In this document: positions 49,526 through 59,805 of the stretch, in pieces
Layout of the letters: each line of letters starts with the position of its first letter
Numbering within the stretch: position 1 is the first letter of the stretch
Origin: Sequoia sempervirens
Taxonomy: Eukaryota > Streptophyta > Pinopsida > Cupressales > Cupressaceae
DNA: 64,000 nt
Direction: 5' to 3'
Assembly: GCA_007258455.2 (NCBI GenBank)
Contig: VDFB02344360.1
Span: 50,168 to 114,167 of the forward strand
Made by a program: the position numbers and the translations under genes
Notes under the pieces: model-generated
Databases searched by the model: none
Told to the model about the DNA's origin: nothing
The model's input: the letters and a program-made list of their open reading frames with translations, nothing else

Positions 49526-50002
49526 GGCTCTTCTAGGGGAAATCCTGGGCCTGCTGGAATTGGTGGGGTTGGCGGGGACTCAGCTGGTTCGGTGATTTTT
49601 CTATTCTCTATACATGAGGGGGTGAAGACTGTTAACTTCATGGAGGGTCTAGCAATTCTTCATGCTATTGAGAGGGCCCTTGCTTTGGGATGGAGAAAGG
49701 TTATATGTGAAGCTGATTCACAGATTTTGATTAATCTCTTGAATGAGCGAAAGATATCTGATATAAATTGGCAGTTGGCTTCGGTGGTTCAACAGATTCT
49801 TCAAGTTAGTTCTCGGATGGAGGAGGCATCCTTTGTTCACATCCCAAGGGAGTGGAATCGTGCTGCTGACTGCTTGGCCAGATGGGCCTCTGAGCAAGAT
49901 AGTGGATGGAAGGTTGAGGATTGGGATCAAGTTAACCCTGAGCTGCATCTAGATTTAGACCGGTTCTTGGAAGAGGATATGAGGATACATGGGGATAGTT
50001 GA
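49526..50002 (+). pseudogene. LINE RNase H domain, 5'-truncated but open
   Basis: The frame is open from the first base (GSSRGNPGPAGIGGVGGDS) to TGA 50000-50002, about 158 codons. The start is the RNase H opening DGSSRGNPGPAG with its first Asp cut away by truncation. Then FMEGLAILHAIERAL (catalytic Glu), VICEADSQILINLLN (catalytic Asp) and HIPREWNRAADCLARWA (catalytic-site Asp) follow. This is the RVT_3 / plant RNase H-like pattern at the C-terminus of L1-type ORF2. No endonuclease or reverse transcriptase remains and there is no ATG. A host RNase H-like gene copied by retroposition is an alternative, but the GNPGPAG type is common in plant LINEs. Confidence 0.82.
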
Positions 50003-50086
50003 TTTTGTTTTATGTTGTGGGGTTTTCGCCTTGTTTTCTGGGACTGGGTCCCGTGGTTATTATTGTAATGCTCTTTTCTGATTTCT

Positions 50087-50092
50087 AATAAA
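50087..50092 (+). terminator. LINE polyadenylation signal
   Basis: AATAAA 18 bases before the 3' end of the LINE. Confidence 0.6.
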
Positions 50093-50110
50093 GTTTTACC
50101 CCTTTGTTTC

Positions 50111-50127
50111 AAAAAACTTTTAAAATT
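50111..50127. repeat. 17-bp target-site duplication, right copy
   Basis: Exact copy of 49509-49525. Confidence 0.88.
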
Positions 50128-51220
50128 AAAAATTTATTAAAAAGTTAATATATTAAAAAACTTATAAAACTTTATTACATAGAATAACTTAAAGGCTATA
50201 TGAAAAAGAGAAATTCTCTTATTTTTAAAAAGCCTTGCGTATGAAGAAGAAGGTGGGCTTTTTCAATTTGAATTTATTTTAAGAAATTAAAGTGGAGGGA
50301 AACTTAAAAAAGTTTAAGCGCAGGTTTTAGAGAGGGAGGGGAGGTCGAGTGAAGACAGCGAGGAGAGAAAAAAAGCAGAACGAGGAGGAGGAAAGTTGCA
50401 GAGATGTCAAAAAAAGCAGTAAGTAATGAGGGGAGGGGCAGCAAGAGTACCTGCAAACAGAGGTGCCTTTTGAAAGGGCCAAAACCCTTAAAGGGTTTTA
50501 ATTTTTTTTAATGATTATTTTCTTAAAATTTTGAAATTGAATTTTTTGATTTTCTAAATAAATATTGCAAATAAAAGTTGATGACAACAGGGCCAAAGCC
50601 CTAATTTATTTATTATTTATTATTGATTTTTTTAATTTTTTTAAAAATTGCATTATCAACACAGATGATTTTTTGAAACAAACTAATTTATTTTCTTAAA
50701 GAAAATAGTATGAATATTTTAGAAAAGAAAAAACTGAGTTAAAGAGGGTTAGAGAAAAAAAAAATGACTATTTTTTTAATTTGTTTTATTATATAGATTT
50801 AAAAAGAAAATATTTTTTACAGATCTAATATATAGATTTGCAAAAAAAAGCAGATTAGCTTTTTTCCTAAAAAGAATTTCTGAACTAGAGTTAGAGCCCT
50901 TAAAAATTTTGATTTTTTACAAAAATTTGAACATGCAAAAAATGGGTATTTAAAAACTTGAACTATAACCCTTTATTTGAGGGTTTCTAAAATTTGGCAA
51001 AAAAATAAACATGCATGCAAACTAAAATACTTTGAAATTTGAAAACCAAAGAACTTAGAAATCTTTAGATAAAAAAAAATTCCTGCACAAGGGTTAGAAG
51101 ACAAAAAACAACCAAGATTAGGCACTAGCTCTTCTTCTCCTCTTGAGAGTGTCTCCAATGGTGTGCTAAAAAATCTGGTAAACCTTCAACAATATAGCTC
51201 ACAAGATATTAGTAATACCA
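50128..51220 (-). other. E6 leader, part right of the LINE
   Basis: Non-coding 5' untranslated region of E6. A purine-rich patch lies at 50320-50460 (GAGGGAGGGGAGG and similar) and T/A runs elsewhere. No conserved ORF. Confidence 0.6.
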
Positions 51221-51233
51221 AGCTCTGATACCA
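51221..51233 (-). other. E6 primer-binding site (iMet tRNA type)
   Basis: Minus TGGTATCAGAGCT directly after the LTR end. Confidence 0.9.
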
Positions 51234-51765
51234 TGAAAGGAAATAAAAAAAGAGCAATGGAAAGTACTAATAAAGAGCAATTGTTTGAAGGAAAGAAATT
51301 ACCAAATAAGTTGAAGTAGCCAAACCAAGCACCACCAAAGCAAGAGAGAGACAAGAATTTGTTAAGGGGAAAAAACAAGAAAAAACCCCAATATTATGAA
51401 TGGAGGCAAAATGCCTAAAGAATAATACAAAGAGAGAGAGAGCTTCAGCCTTAGCTTGTTGCTTGAATCTTGAAGAATGAGAGGAGAGGCACCTCAATAA
51501 GTAGAGGTGAGAATGAGGAGTTAGAATGTAACTCCCAACTCAATGAATGCCACCATTCATCTATGTGTGTGCAAAGTGTCACCTCTTAAGGAGGTGTTAC
51601 AAATATTCCTTAATAAAGGAATTAAAAAATAAGTTATCCTCACACATGTGTGAGATGACAAAAAGACAAAAGACTTGTAGGGATTCCTTTGGAATATTCC
51701 TACAAGTTAATAAAAAATTACAATTAAAGAATAACCTTTACCAAGTAAAGATTAATCTTCTAACA
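51234..51765 (-). repeat. E6 5' LTR
   Basis: About 97% identical by eye to 45906-46440. Confidence 0.9.
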
Positions 51766-51800
51766 CCATCATATCGCCACTTTTTGGACCATCATGATCC

Positions 51801-52254
51801 TGCACATACTCTCAATAAATTATTCTTCATTAATATCTTGTATTTTTTCATCACCTGTGTCAACTTTCATCACATCATTCTTTGTTTCACTAGCTTCAAT
51901 AAGGTTGATCATAGCATGCATGTTATTATTGTCTAGTTTGTTCAAGTACTCATGAAAGAAGCAACTAAGGCTATAGACAATTTGTGTTTTACTTTGAGTT
52001 TTAAGAAATTTCCTTATATTTTGTATGATGGGAACCATGTTAATGTCTATTCTTTCACTAAGGATACAATCTTGTAAGTTTTCTAGTTGTTCATCTAGTT
52101 TTTCTATAACATCATGCACATTAATTGTAGGAGGTGAAGTCATGGGAAATGAAGTATGCAAAATATGAGCCATGGAGGGTTCATTATCAACACTATCAGA
52201 GAGAGAGTTAGAAAACCCAATATCTATGGTGAGTGAGATGTCGTGGGATGACAT
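51801..52254 (-). pseudogene. gag: E3 Gag N-terminal part
   Basis: ATG at 52254 (MSSHDISLTIDIGFSNS) matches the E1 Gag start. About 145 codons are open, with a heptad-like helix-rich stretch (VIEKLDEQLENLQDC), then the ASETKNDVMKVDTGDEK block. E1 has that block downstream of its zinc knuckle (ASETMKNDVMNIDTDDEN near 39100). E3 therefore lacks the Gag core and knuckle between them. A TAA follows INEE, then M2 interrupts the frame, which continues at 45163. Confidence 0.72.
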
Positions 52255-53146
52255 GAGCCTTGAACTACATCTTATAATAGTATTGCCAATAGGACACCAA
52301 GTTGTAAAGCTCATGCAAGTTTTAAAAACCTAGTGTGCAAACCCTAAATGGAAAAAGGGCAATTTTCATATTGGACAATGTAGTAAACTAAAAATGAAAT
52401 GTTGTAAATGCAATTTTGATTTCTGAAAATGCACTAAAATGAAGCAAATTAAGCTAGACACATTAAATTTGATGGAATAGCAAATCAGGAGACTGAAATA
52501 GGAAAGTAACAGAAAAAAAAGAGAGCCTAAAATTGAGATTTCAATTTCCAAAAAATGAAAATCAAGATCTAACAGGGACTCATTCGCCAGTAAGGGTGAA
52601 TGGGTCCTAGTTAAGTATTTTTGGAATGTTTTAACTGATTTTTGAGTGATTTTTAATGCTTTTCAGATGCCAGAAAGTATAGGAACAACTTGATCAAGGA
52701 CTCATTTTCCAATAAAGACAAATGGGTCATTGATTAGGGTTTTTTTTATCTATTTTTGAATGATTTTCAATCTTTTTGTAATGTCTTTCAGTTCCTAGTT
52801 TGAGACAGTAACTTTCAGTTTCATATTTTCCAGAAATGCAATGTGAAAGTGAAATAAAATGATGAATTCAAATACTTAATTTGAAATGCAATTTTGTTTT
52901 AATTTTAAAATGAAAATTTATCAGATCTAAATGGTATGCAAGATGATTGATTTGTTTTTGTATTTTTTAGATTTAAGAAATGCAAAACAATGCAATTCTA
53001 AATACTAAATGAGATGCAAGTTTGAATGCAAAGTAAGAAACCCTAAATGAGATCTAATTCAATGAAAATAAAATGTACATGAATGCAAGATATAACCTAA
53101 GATGCAATGAAAGATTTCAAAATTAGAAAATTGCAATCTTCAATAT
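52255..53146 (-). other. E3 leader
   Basis: Non-coding, between primer site and gag. It contains two family hairpins at 52576-52607 and 52698-52729. Confidence 0.65.
52576..52607. repeat. leader hairpin (E3 type)
   Basis: GGACTCATTCGCC, loop AGTAAG, GGTGAATGGGTCC. All 13 positions pair if two G-T wobbles are allowed. Confidence 0.75.
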
Positions 53147-53159
53147 GTTGGGTTCACAA
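53147..53159 (-). other. E3 primer-binding-site candidate
   Basis: Minus TTGTGAACCCAAC four bases inside the LTR, related to the E4 and E1 candidates. Confidence 0.4.
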
Positions 53160-53362
53160 TTAATGATTAGGGGGTAAATAGGGTTTACCAAAATCAAAAT
53201 GATAGACCACTAATTCTCACCCTAAATCATGTGATTTTGTGTTTAATATGATGCAAATAACATTTAGAAACTAAAGCTAACTATTATAGAAACTATGAGG
53301 GGATTTTTTTGTCTCAAAATTATGTGTACCTTGCTGCAAGAAGGTTGTTTTTAGGGCACAAA

Positions 53363-53394
53363 GGACTCATTCGCCTTTAGTGGCAAATGGGTCC
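53363..53394. repeat. LTR hairpin, inverted form (E3 type)
   Basis: GGACTCATTCGCC, loop TTTAGT, GGCAAATGGGTCC. The loop is the reverse complement of ACTAAA found in sibling hairpins. Confidence 0.72.
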
Positions 53395-54279
53395 ATGTTA
53401 GGGTTTTTAAAAATGAGATATGGGTTTTGTTCCTTGATTCCTACACTCTCAAATCCTCAGTTGTTAGATCTTGAAATCCTATAGCAAATTTTGTATCCTT
53501 CTTTCCATTTTCTTGCACTATAAATGACAATTTTGTAGCTTGACAACTTTGACATTTTTTCTTCAAACTTGTTCTCCACTTGATCTTCAACTTATAAATC
53601 TGCAAACACACATTCAAGAGAAGAAAAAATTGTTGATTGTTAGTGAATAGGGGTTTTCCTAAGTCAAGCCCCTTGTAAGTAATTAAACCAAATGATGAAA
53701 TGTTGATACCTTGGAAGTTGTCTTGGAGTATATATAGGAAAACTAACATGAAGTGGCCATGAAGAATGTAGATCTTGATCTCAAATTTAATATATACAAC
53801 AATCCTTGCAAGTGGATCTTCAATGCTACATCAACTATCTTGGCTCAACAACATGCTTGAATGCACTATGCCTTGGACATCATGAAATGATCTTGAATTG
53901 CTACAATAAAATATTGATAATCTACCTTTGAATTCCTTTTAAAATGTTCTTTAATTTCTCTATAATTCTCTTGTAAAGTATTAGGATGATATTTCAAAGT
54001 TGTTAGGTGAAACAATATTAATTAACCCCATATTTATACTAAATCTAGAGATTAATCCAAAAATTAAAATAATTCAAGCCGACACTAGATCTAAAATTAA
54101 AAGGCATTAGAATCCACAAAAAATAAGTTCAAGAAGAGGTGTATTATGTGAGGAGGACCCATTCTCCACTAAAGATGAATAGGTCCTAGCACAAGCTTCT
54201 AGGACCTTGTTTCCAGGGGTGGAAAGAACATCAAAAACCCACCTCAACAATGCATAGAAAGGGGTGTCCTATGTGGAGA

Positions 54280-54311
54280 GGACTCATTCGCCACTAAATT
54301 TGAATGGGTCC
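54280..54311. repeat. LTR hairpin (E3 type)
   Basis: GGACTCATTCGCC, loop ACTAAA, TTTGAATGGGTCC. Eleven of 13 positions pair, two as wobbles. Confidence 0.65.
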
Positions 54312-54682
54312 TAGCATCATTTTCTAGGACCTTGATTTTTCAAAATTTAATGTTATGCAATTTGATTATTGAGTGTTGAGATATATCTTTCAGAAGGTGT
54401 CATTAAGAAGGTTTAAATTTGAATCCTAAAGGGGCTAACTAAGCTCAATTAATAAAAATTAATTAATGACACCCTAGATAAGTGTGAAAATGTACTAAAA
54501 CACTTTACAACACCTCAAATAAGGTATAATTTAAGTACATTTTGTTAAAAGGGTAGCCTAGATTAATGTTAATGTGAACAACACATTACAACACTAAACC
54601 AAGGCATAATTAGGTTAGTTCAATATCAATTATTCCCAAGTTAGGTAAGGAAAAGGGATACCTTTTCTATTACTACATTCAT

Positions 54683-55796
54683 GATGTAGCTTCATTTGGA
54701 AACATATGACTTGACATAAGGATTTCCATATAAGCTCTCATGTCATATTTATTGTTAGCATTTATCATTTGCTACTTTAAAGTAATTTCTCACAACATGG
54801 TATTTATCAGTTTATTTGAAGTGGGGCCATGCATTTGTATTACTCTTTTGCATATTACAATTCATGTTTCATTGTGTAGTCTTCTTACTTCATGAGATGC
54901 ATCTTTTTCTTTGTGTTCTCATTGGGTGTGATGTCCTTCCAGAGTGTGATCTATCTTAGAATATTATATTCCTCTTAGTGCTTGATGTGACATAATGCAT
55001 CCCCTAAGTTGTGAATCTTCCATTTTTTGATTGGTCCTTTCTTGGAGGCATTAGGAAAAATTCTCCCTAATTTAAGACCTTACATGAACTAAGAAAAACT
55101 CCTTTGAACATTCCTTACACTATTGTTCACTTACAATACCAATTATATGACCACATTGTAGGACACACTTTTCTTGCTTGTGGATCCATCTTGTTTGTTC
55201 ATGGATGTCAAGAATATGAACATTTTCTTTCCTCATGAGTTTATATTGTTTGTATTGTGTGGGACCTTATCAAATTTATCAGGAGGTATAGCTTTAGTAT
55301 GGTTGTACATATGGGAGATGAACTTAGGTGTGACTTTCCCATAACCACTCACTTATTTTTCTGAGCACATATCAACTGTGTGTGTATGTGTCTCTTAGGG
55401 CTCACCTAGTGGATGGCCTGAGGTTCCACTATCCCTTTTGAGTGTGTGTTTGTTTTGCATAGTGGACATCACATTCCACTTGTAAATTTTTTTGGAAAAA
55501 CAACTCAGTCTGATCCACAACGTGCGGGACAAACGGTTGAAGCTTGACCCACACTTTTTAATTTTTCTTTCTTATGTCTTTGGCAGTTTATACTTGTATC
55601 TTTTTCTTGTTTCATATATCATTCACATGTGTATTCCTTTATGCCTATGTTGGTTTTCCATAGGATCTTGATCCTAGGGGATTGCACAACCCTCTTGATC
55701 GTTGTCATCCTATCTTACTAGCAATTGTACACTTGGACCCCTCTTGATGCAATTTTTTCTACTTTAGTGTAAGTTTGAAGCAAGTTCCCCATCTCA
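54683..55796 (+). other. E1 3' untranslated region, second part
   Basis: Continues 40980 after one copy of TTCAT. Shares with E4 the block CTACTTTAAAGTAATTTCTC (about 54770) and the CTCACCTAGTGGATG motif (55400). No coding. Confidence 0.72.
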
Positions 55797-55817
55797 CTAA
55801 AGTGGGGACTATTTAAA
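55797..55817 (+). other. E1 polypurine tract
   Basis: ACTAAAGTGGGGACTATTTAA, directly before the LTR start TGTAGTGTAG. Confidence 0.7.
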
Positions 55818-57443
55818 TGTAGTGTAGAAAAATGTATCCCTCTACATTTTTACACTTGTTTGGTCTCTCCCTACTAAAATTGGGCTTCTTTATGCCTTAT
55901 TTGGTTCTATTTTGCATCCACAAGCCTTATTTGATGCAGCTTTCTAGGGATAATCCTAACATATATCTAAGAACCAATCATAATTTAATGATTTTGGATT
56001 ATATATCCAAGATTTAGTTATCTAGGGCTAATACACCACCTTGGGAATATGGATTGAACCTATGCTCTAGGGGCTAGTCCTTAATTTTCCATAGAACTTA
56101 ACAATTTATGAAATTTGTGTCCCAAGCTTAGCCTACTAGGACTCATACACCCCAGCTATCATATGAGTTATGCTTAGCTTGGACATATTTTAAATTCAAA
56201 TTCTTGGTGAGATTTTATTCTCCTAGATTTGATGTCAGGTTGTAGTATTGTAATTTTGGGAAATTTGGCATAAACAAGTATAAATACAAGGTTATTTCAC
56301 ATATTATTTCCTAACAAGACCTAGCAATTCAAGTATTCAAGAACTATAGAAAATTTATGATAAAAATAGAATTCAAGAGTTGATTATCAATTATTTTAGA
56401 GCTATATTCAAGATTCAAACATTATGTCAAATTCATCATGTATCATGTTTGTTTTTTAGCTAACATTTATGATGTAGGATCTTATGATTCAAGCAAGCAT
56501 TCAAGTCAATATCTATAACATACAATCAAGATTCAAGATTTACTTTTGTGCTAGCCATTATATACAATATTACAATATTTATACAAAGGGTTTCATGAGT
56601 TGCAACATTGCATTTGTTCATTCATCATTCCTTTATTCTATTTCATTTCATTTCAAGGTTTGATTACCAAAATGCAATTTGACCAAGGAAAACTCCTATC
56701 CACTAACAAAACAACATTTTTCCCTCTCTTTAATGTGTGATTTTCAGATTTAGGTTGAAGATCCATTCAAGAGAAAGATTGGAGAAAGTTTCCAAAGTTG
56801 AAAAGTTTCAAAGTTAGCATCTACATTGCAAGATCATGGAAAGTCATATATCTTAATTCAATGTTTTAGACTCATAGATCATAAGGGAGAGAAGCTACAA
56901 AGGATCACTAGAGGATACCATAATTTTAGATCAACCCTAAGACTAGGACAAAATTTCCACTTATGGTGTATGATTCCCAGTATACTAGATTTCAATCATT
57001 TTCTATAGATCCTGGTTTACTAGTTGTAGATTCCAGTTTCAACCTAAAACCCTAAATTGGGACTAAAATTATCCTATTGGAATATGAGTCCTAGTGTGCT
57101 TCAACATTCATCATTTTGATATTGTAAAACTTGTTTCAATCATTTTCAATTTTCTAGTTGCCCCTTTGTCCTTTCTTAGTTCATTATTATAATTTTTAGT
57201 TTTATATCTTAAGTTGCATAATTAGGTTTAAATATCATCATTTTCTTTCAAGGCCTTTTCTTGGTGGTGAACCCCCTTTTATCTTTAATCACACCCTAGA
57301 ACACCCTATAGTAGATCTCTTCCCTTAATTGTATTATTAGGTTAAGATCTCTATTGGTTTCCTTGAATTAATTGAGAGTGAAATAGGACCTCTCCTTGTG
57401 TTCCATCTCCCAAAAGATAGGCCCCCATATTTCTTTCTTTTCA
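55818..57443 (+). repeat. E1 3' LTR
   Basis: 1626 bp, pairs with 18468-20056. TATAAATA at 56279-56286. Ends CTTTTCA, followed by ATAGA. Confidence 0.86.
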
Positions 57444-57448
57444 ATAGA

Positions 57449-57839
57449 AAATGATATATTTAACAAAATAATCACTTATCACCACCAAGATCTGCATGCT
57501 CAGCCTCTAGTGTGCCAAAGTCTTATAGAAACCATCCAAATAGAAATTAAACTACAAATGAATAATCATTTTATTTTTCAATAATAAACAACTATAAAAT
57601 GAATGCAATTTGAAATTTACTAATCTTCCTCATACCCTCATGAGAGCCATCAATTTGTATACTAGGGAAGATACACCATGCTCCATTTCCCTCTCAACAT
57701 CGCGAGGTGTTTCTGCTTGCATCATCTAGAAATAAAACAAAAAATAATTCAATCAAAAAAACTAGAATAGTGATGTAGTTCATGGCTTACAATGTATGAG
57801 ATAATCAAAAAAAATTTGAGTACTTATTGAACTATATAT
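57449..57839. other. flank of E1, no gene seen
   Basis: AT-rich; no ORF, repeat or site that I can support. Confidence 0.4.
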
Positions 57840-57975
57840 TTCTTACTATTATGCTCACTATTTTCCCTATCCACAACTTTTTTGAAAGCACCTCATTTAT
57901 GTTTTTATCGATAGCAGCAAGGCACTGAAATATTTGATATAATGCTTTGGTAAATGTGTATGAAAAATGTGGTAG

Positions 57976-58131
57976 CATAGAGAAGGCAGTGAACTATTTG
58001 AAAAAAATCTTGAAATAAATGTGGTTTCATGGTGATGGAATTCCATGAATTTTTTTTGGTAAGGGCGTTCCATCACCATGAGACTGCATTTCTTTGAGGA
58101 ATTTTCTCAAACAATTCATTACCTTGTGTAT
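57976..58131. repeat. long palindrome (type 2)
   Basis: Left arm CATAGAGAAGGCAGTGAACT, then ATTTGAAAAAAATC and GGTTTCATGGTGATGGAA. The right arm repeats it in reverse (TTCCATCACCATGAGAC... to ...CCTTGTGTATG). Arms are about 60 bp with mismatches around a 25-base centre. Confidence 0.8.
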
Positions 58132-59241
58132 GTTATTATGTTGGGATGGGGTGGATGGTATAACATGGTCTTGGTTATGAGATGGAGGGTGGTCATGACA
58201 TGAAGAGGGATGGGTATTTTGATCATGAGGGGGAGACGATCATTAGATGGGATGGAAGGTGTACCTTGAGACCACATTTTGAGAGTGATTATATAATGGA
58301 GTGGAAGAGGTACTCTGATCTGGACATGAAAGGATGTCATTAGATGAAGTGGGGGAGAGGGGATTGTGAGAGGGGGATGGAAGGATATCTTTCTCATGGA
58401 AAGATATCATTAGATGAGATGGAAGGGATTGGAAATGAGATCATGAGATGGAAAGGGAGCATATGATGTAGGAGAAGGGTTTCCTTGATCTTTATATGGA
58501 GGGGAATCTATGTTAGCATGATTTGGATTAGGAGATGGACATAGTTCATTTGATATGGATGGTGTGATGAGGGAGGAAGGTTTTATAGACTCTTCAACTG
58601 GGATAAATGGATTGATAGGGGATTCATTTAAGATTTAGGATATTAGGGTTTATCTTGATGTGGGGATGATGAAGGTGGATGCATGATATGGGAAGATTGC
58701 ACCACTTTTTTTTTTCATAGGGAAACAACTACCTTTACAAATAGTCCTAGGAGGAAGTTATTATGAGAGATATGGGATGAATTTTATTTGTAATATTGGG
58801 GTGATATGGATTTTAAGGATGTGGGATATGAATAAGTGGAATAAGAGGTGGAAGTGATAAATTGAGGATGAGGATGATGACCTTGAAAAGGATTTGGAGG
58901 GGAATTTTGGCTAAAGGCTTGGTTACCATTGTCAAAGGAAAGGGAAGGATAAGCATGAGGAGATGGATTGGGATTGGATGAAGGTAGGGAAGATGGAAAC
59001 TTAGTGCCAATGTGAAGGAGACATCTAAGAATGGAATCCTTATAATTATGGAAGTAGTAAGTAAGGATAAAATTAGTGGTGGTGGATGGGGACGATATGG
59101 ATGGGACTTGAGGGGAGTTTTGGATGGGGGATTGGTGGAAAATTGGAGCATTCTATTATTGAAAATGTATTCAAGGTGATCCACAATGCTCTCATTATCA
59201 TCCTTAGGATTATATTTGGGTTGGTTTAAAAGGCTATCCAC
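58132..59241 (-). pseudogene. decayed Pro/Ser/Asn-rich coding remnant
   Basis: Plus is unusually rich in GGATG/GGAAGG words; minus reads as proline-, serine-, histidine- and asparagine-rich peptide. Examples are FPSSLPSSNPNPSPHAYPSL and NSPPNPFQGHHPHPQF in one frame, and ORFs at 58813-59241 and 58119-58397 in others. Such composition resembles the N-terminal part of E2 Gag, but no Gag core, knuckle or polymerase follows. It sits between type-2 palindromes on both sides, so it could be the interior of an element bounded by them. Function is unknown, and low complexity alone may explain the open frames. Confidence 0.35.
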
Positions 59242-59531
59242 ATCATCATCAATATAGTTGGGATTGGTTGGAATGGATGAAGGTGGATTAGAATAGATTC
59301 AGTTGGATCTAGAGGATAGATTAGATGGTTAGACACGGTGGAGAATTGATTGGAAGAAATATTGGTATTGGTTTTAGATGAGGATGGAAATTAGGATAAT
59401 GTATTAGAAATTAACTTGGGGATTGAAAGAATAAGATCTAAGGATGAATATGGAGGATGGGATTAGATTTTGGGATCAAATCCAATACCTCAAAAATGAT
59501 TTGACTTGATTAAAGAGTATTATCTATTCTT

Positions 59532-59652
59532 AAGGAAGTGAGCTATTTGAAAAAATGCCTCAAAGAAATGTGGTCTCATGGTGATGGAATGGAATTCCAT
59601 CACCATGAGACCACATTTCTTCAAGGAATATTTTCAAACAACTCACTACCTT
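59532..59652. repeat. long palindrome (type 2), near perfect
   Basis: Arms of about 58 bp: AAGGAAGTGAGCTATTTGAA... to ...CATGGTGATGGAAT and its reverse complement, separated by almost nothing. Confidence 0.88.
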
Positions 59653-59805
59653 ATCTATGTTATTGCTTACTATTATCTTTTGATAGATTTTTTCAAAGCA
59701 TCCATAGTTTGTTTGAAAGCACCTATTTTAGTATTTTAGCCATAGCAAAAAGGAAATGAACTATTTCATAAAATGCTTTGGTAGGCATGTATGGAAAATG
59801 TGGTA

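Larger units (their letters stand above)
49526..50110 (+). mobile_element. 5'-truncated LINE (L1-like, RNase H end)
   Basis: 585 bp of relatively GC-rich sequence, unlike its AT-rich surroundings, lies between two exact 17-bp duplications. It holds the C-terminal RNase H domain of a plant L1-type LINE, a 3' UTR with AATAAA at 50087-50092, and ends GTTTC followed by an A-run shared with the duplication. Variable-length target duplications and heavy 5' truncation are hallmarks of target-primed reverse transcription. It is inserted in the leader of E6, in the opposite orientation. Confidence 0.85.
45906..51765 (-). mobile_element. E6: Copia element lacking reverse transcriptase
   Basis: LTRs of 535 and 532 bp (45906-46440, 51234-51765), differing at about 3% by eye, make this the youngest LTR element here. 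The primer site TGGTATCAGAGCT (51221-51233, minus) and a G-rich polypurine tract (complement of TCCCCCCTTAAGCTT at 46441) fix the orientation. The interior encodes Gag, protease, GAG-pre-integrase and integrase core, then RNase H. Nearly the whole reverse transcriptase is missing. Gag-protease-integrase before RNase H is the Copia order. A clean 5-bp duplication is not visible; only CCA is shared. Confidence 0.92.
45164..51800. mobile_element. M2: second copy of the inverted-repeat element, split by Copia E6
   Basis: Ends GAATCATCATGG (45164) and, on minus, GGATCATGATGG (51800). The sequence matches M1 (10836-11586) across 45164-45905 and 51766-51800. Without E6 it is 777 bp. It interrupts the E3 Gag frame; the outside bases TGTA and TGCA may be a decayed 4-bp duplication. 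Confidence 0.75.
40981..54677 (-). mobile_element. E3: gag-protease element related to E1 and E4
   Basis: LTRs at 40981-42508 and 53164-54677 are flanked by the perfect duplication TTCAT (40976-40980, 54678-54682). The polypurine tract is beside the left LTR and the primer-site candidate beside the right LTR, giving minus orientation. The coding region resembles E1's Gag N-terminus and protease but lacks the Gag core and zinc knuckle. There is no polymerase. It was later interrupted by M2, which carries Copia E6. Without these about 7.1 kb remains. Confidence 0.9.
53164..54677 (-). repeat. E3 5' LTR
   Basis: 1514 bp, pairs with 40981-42508. Minus-strand TATAAATA at 54031-54038. Hairpins at 53363-53394, 54155-54186 and 54280-54311. 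Confidence 0.88.
18468..57443 (+). mobile_element. E1: outer gag-protease Ty3/gypsy-like element, twice interrupted
   Basis: The LTRs at 18468-20056 and 55818-57443 both begin TGTAGTGTAGAAAAATGTAT. They are flanked by ATAGT (18463-18467) and ATAGA (57444-57448), a near-perfect 5-bp duplication. The interior is split by E2 within gag and by E3 within the 3' untranslated region. Once these are set aside about 8.7 kb remains: leader, gag, protease-like region, 3' UTR and polypurine tract. There is no reverse transcriptase, RNase H or integrase, so it depended on another element. The two LTRs differ at roughly one base in seven by eye, making E1 the oldest insertion in its nest. Confidence 0.88.

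Noticed and set aside
49526..50002. host RNase H-like gene
   Set aside because: It has no start codon, is flanked by exact target duplications, and begins inside the domain; a truncated LINE explains it better.
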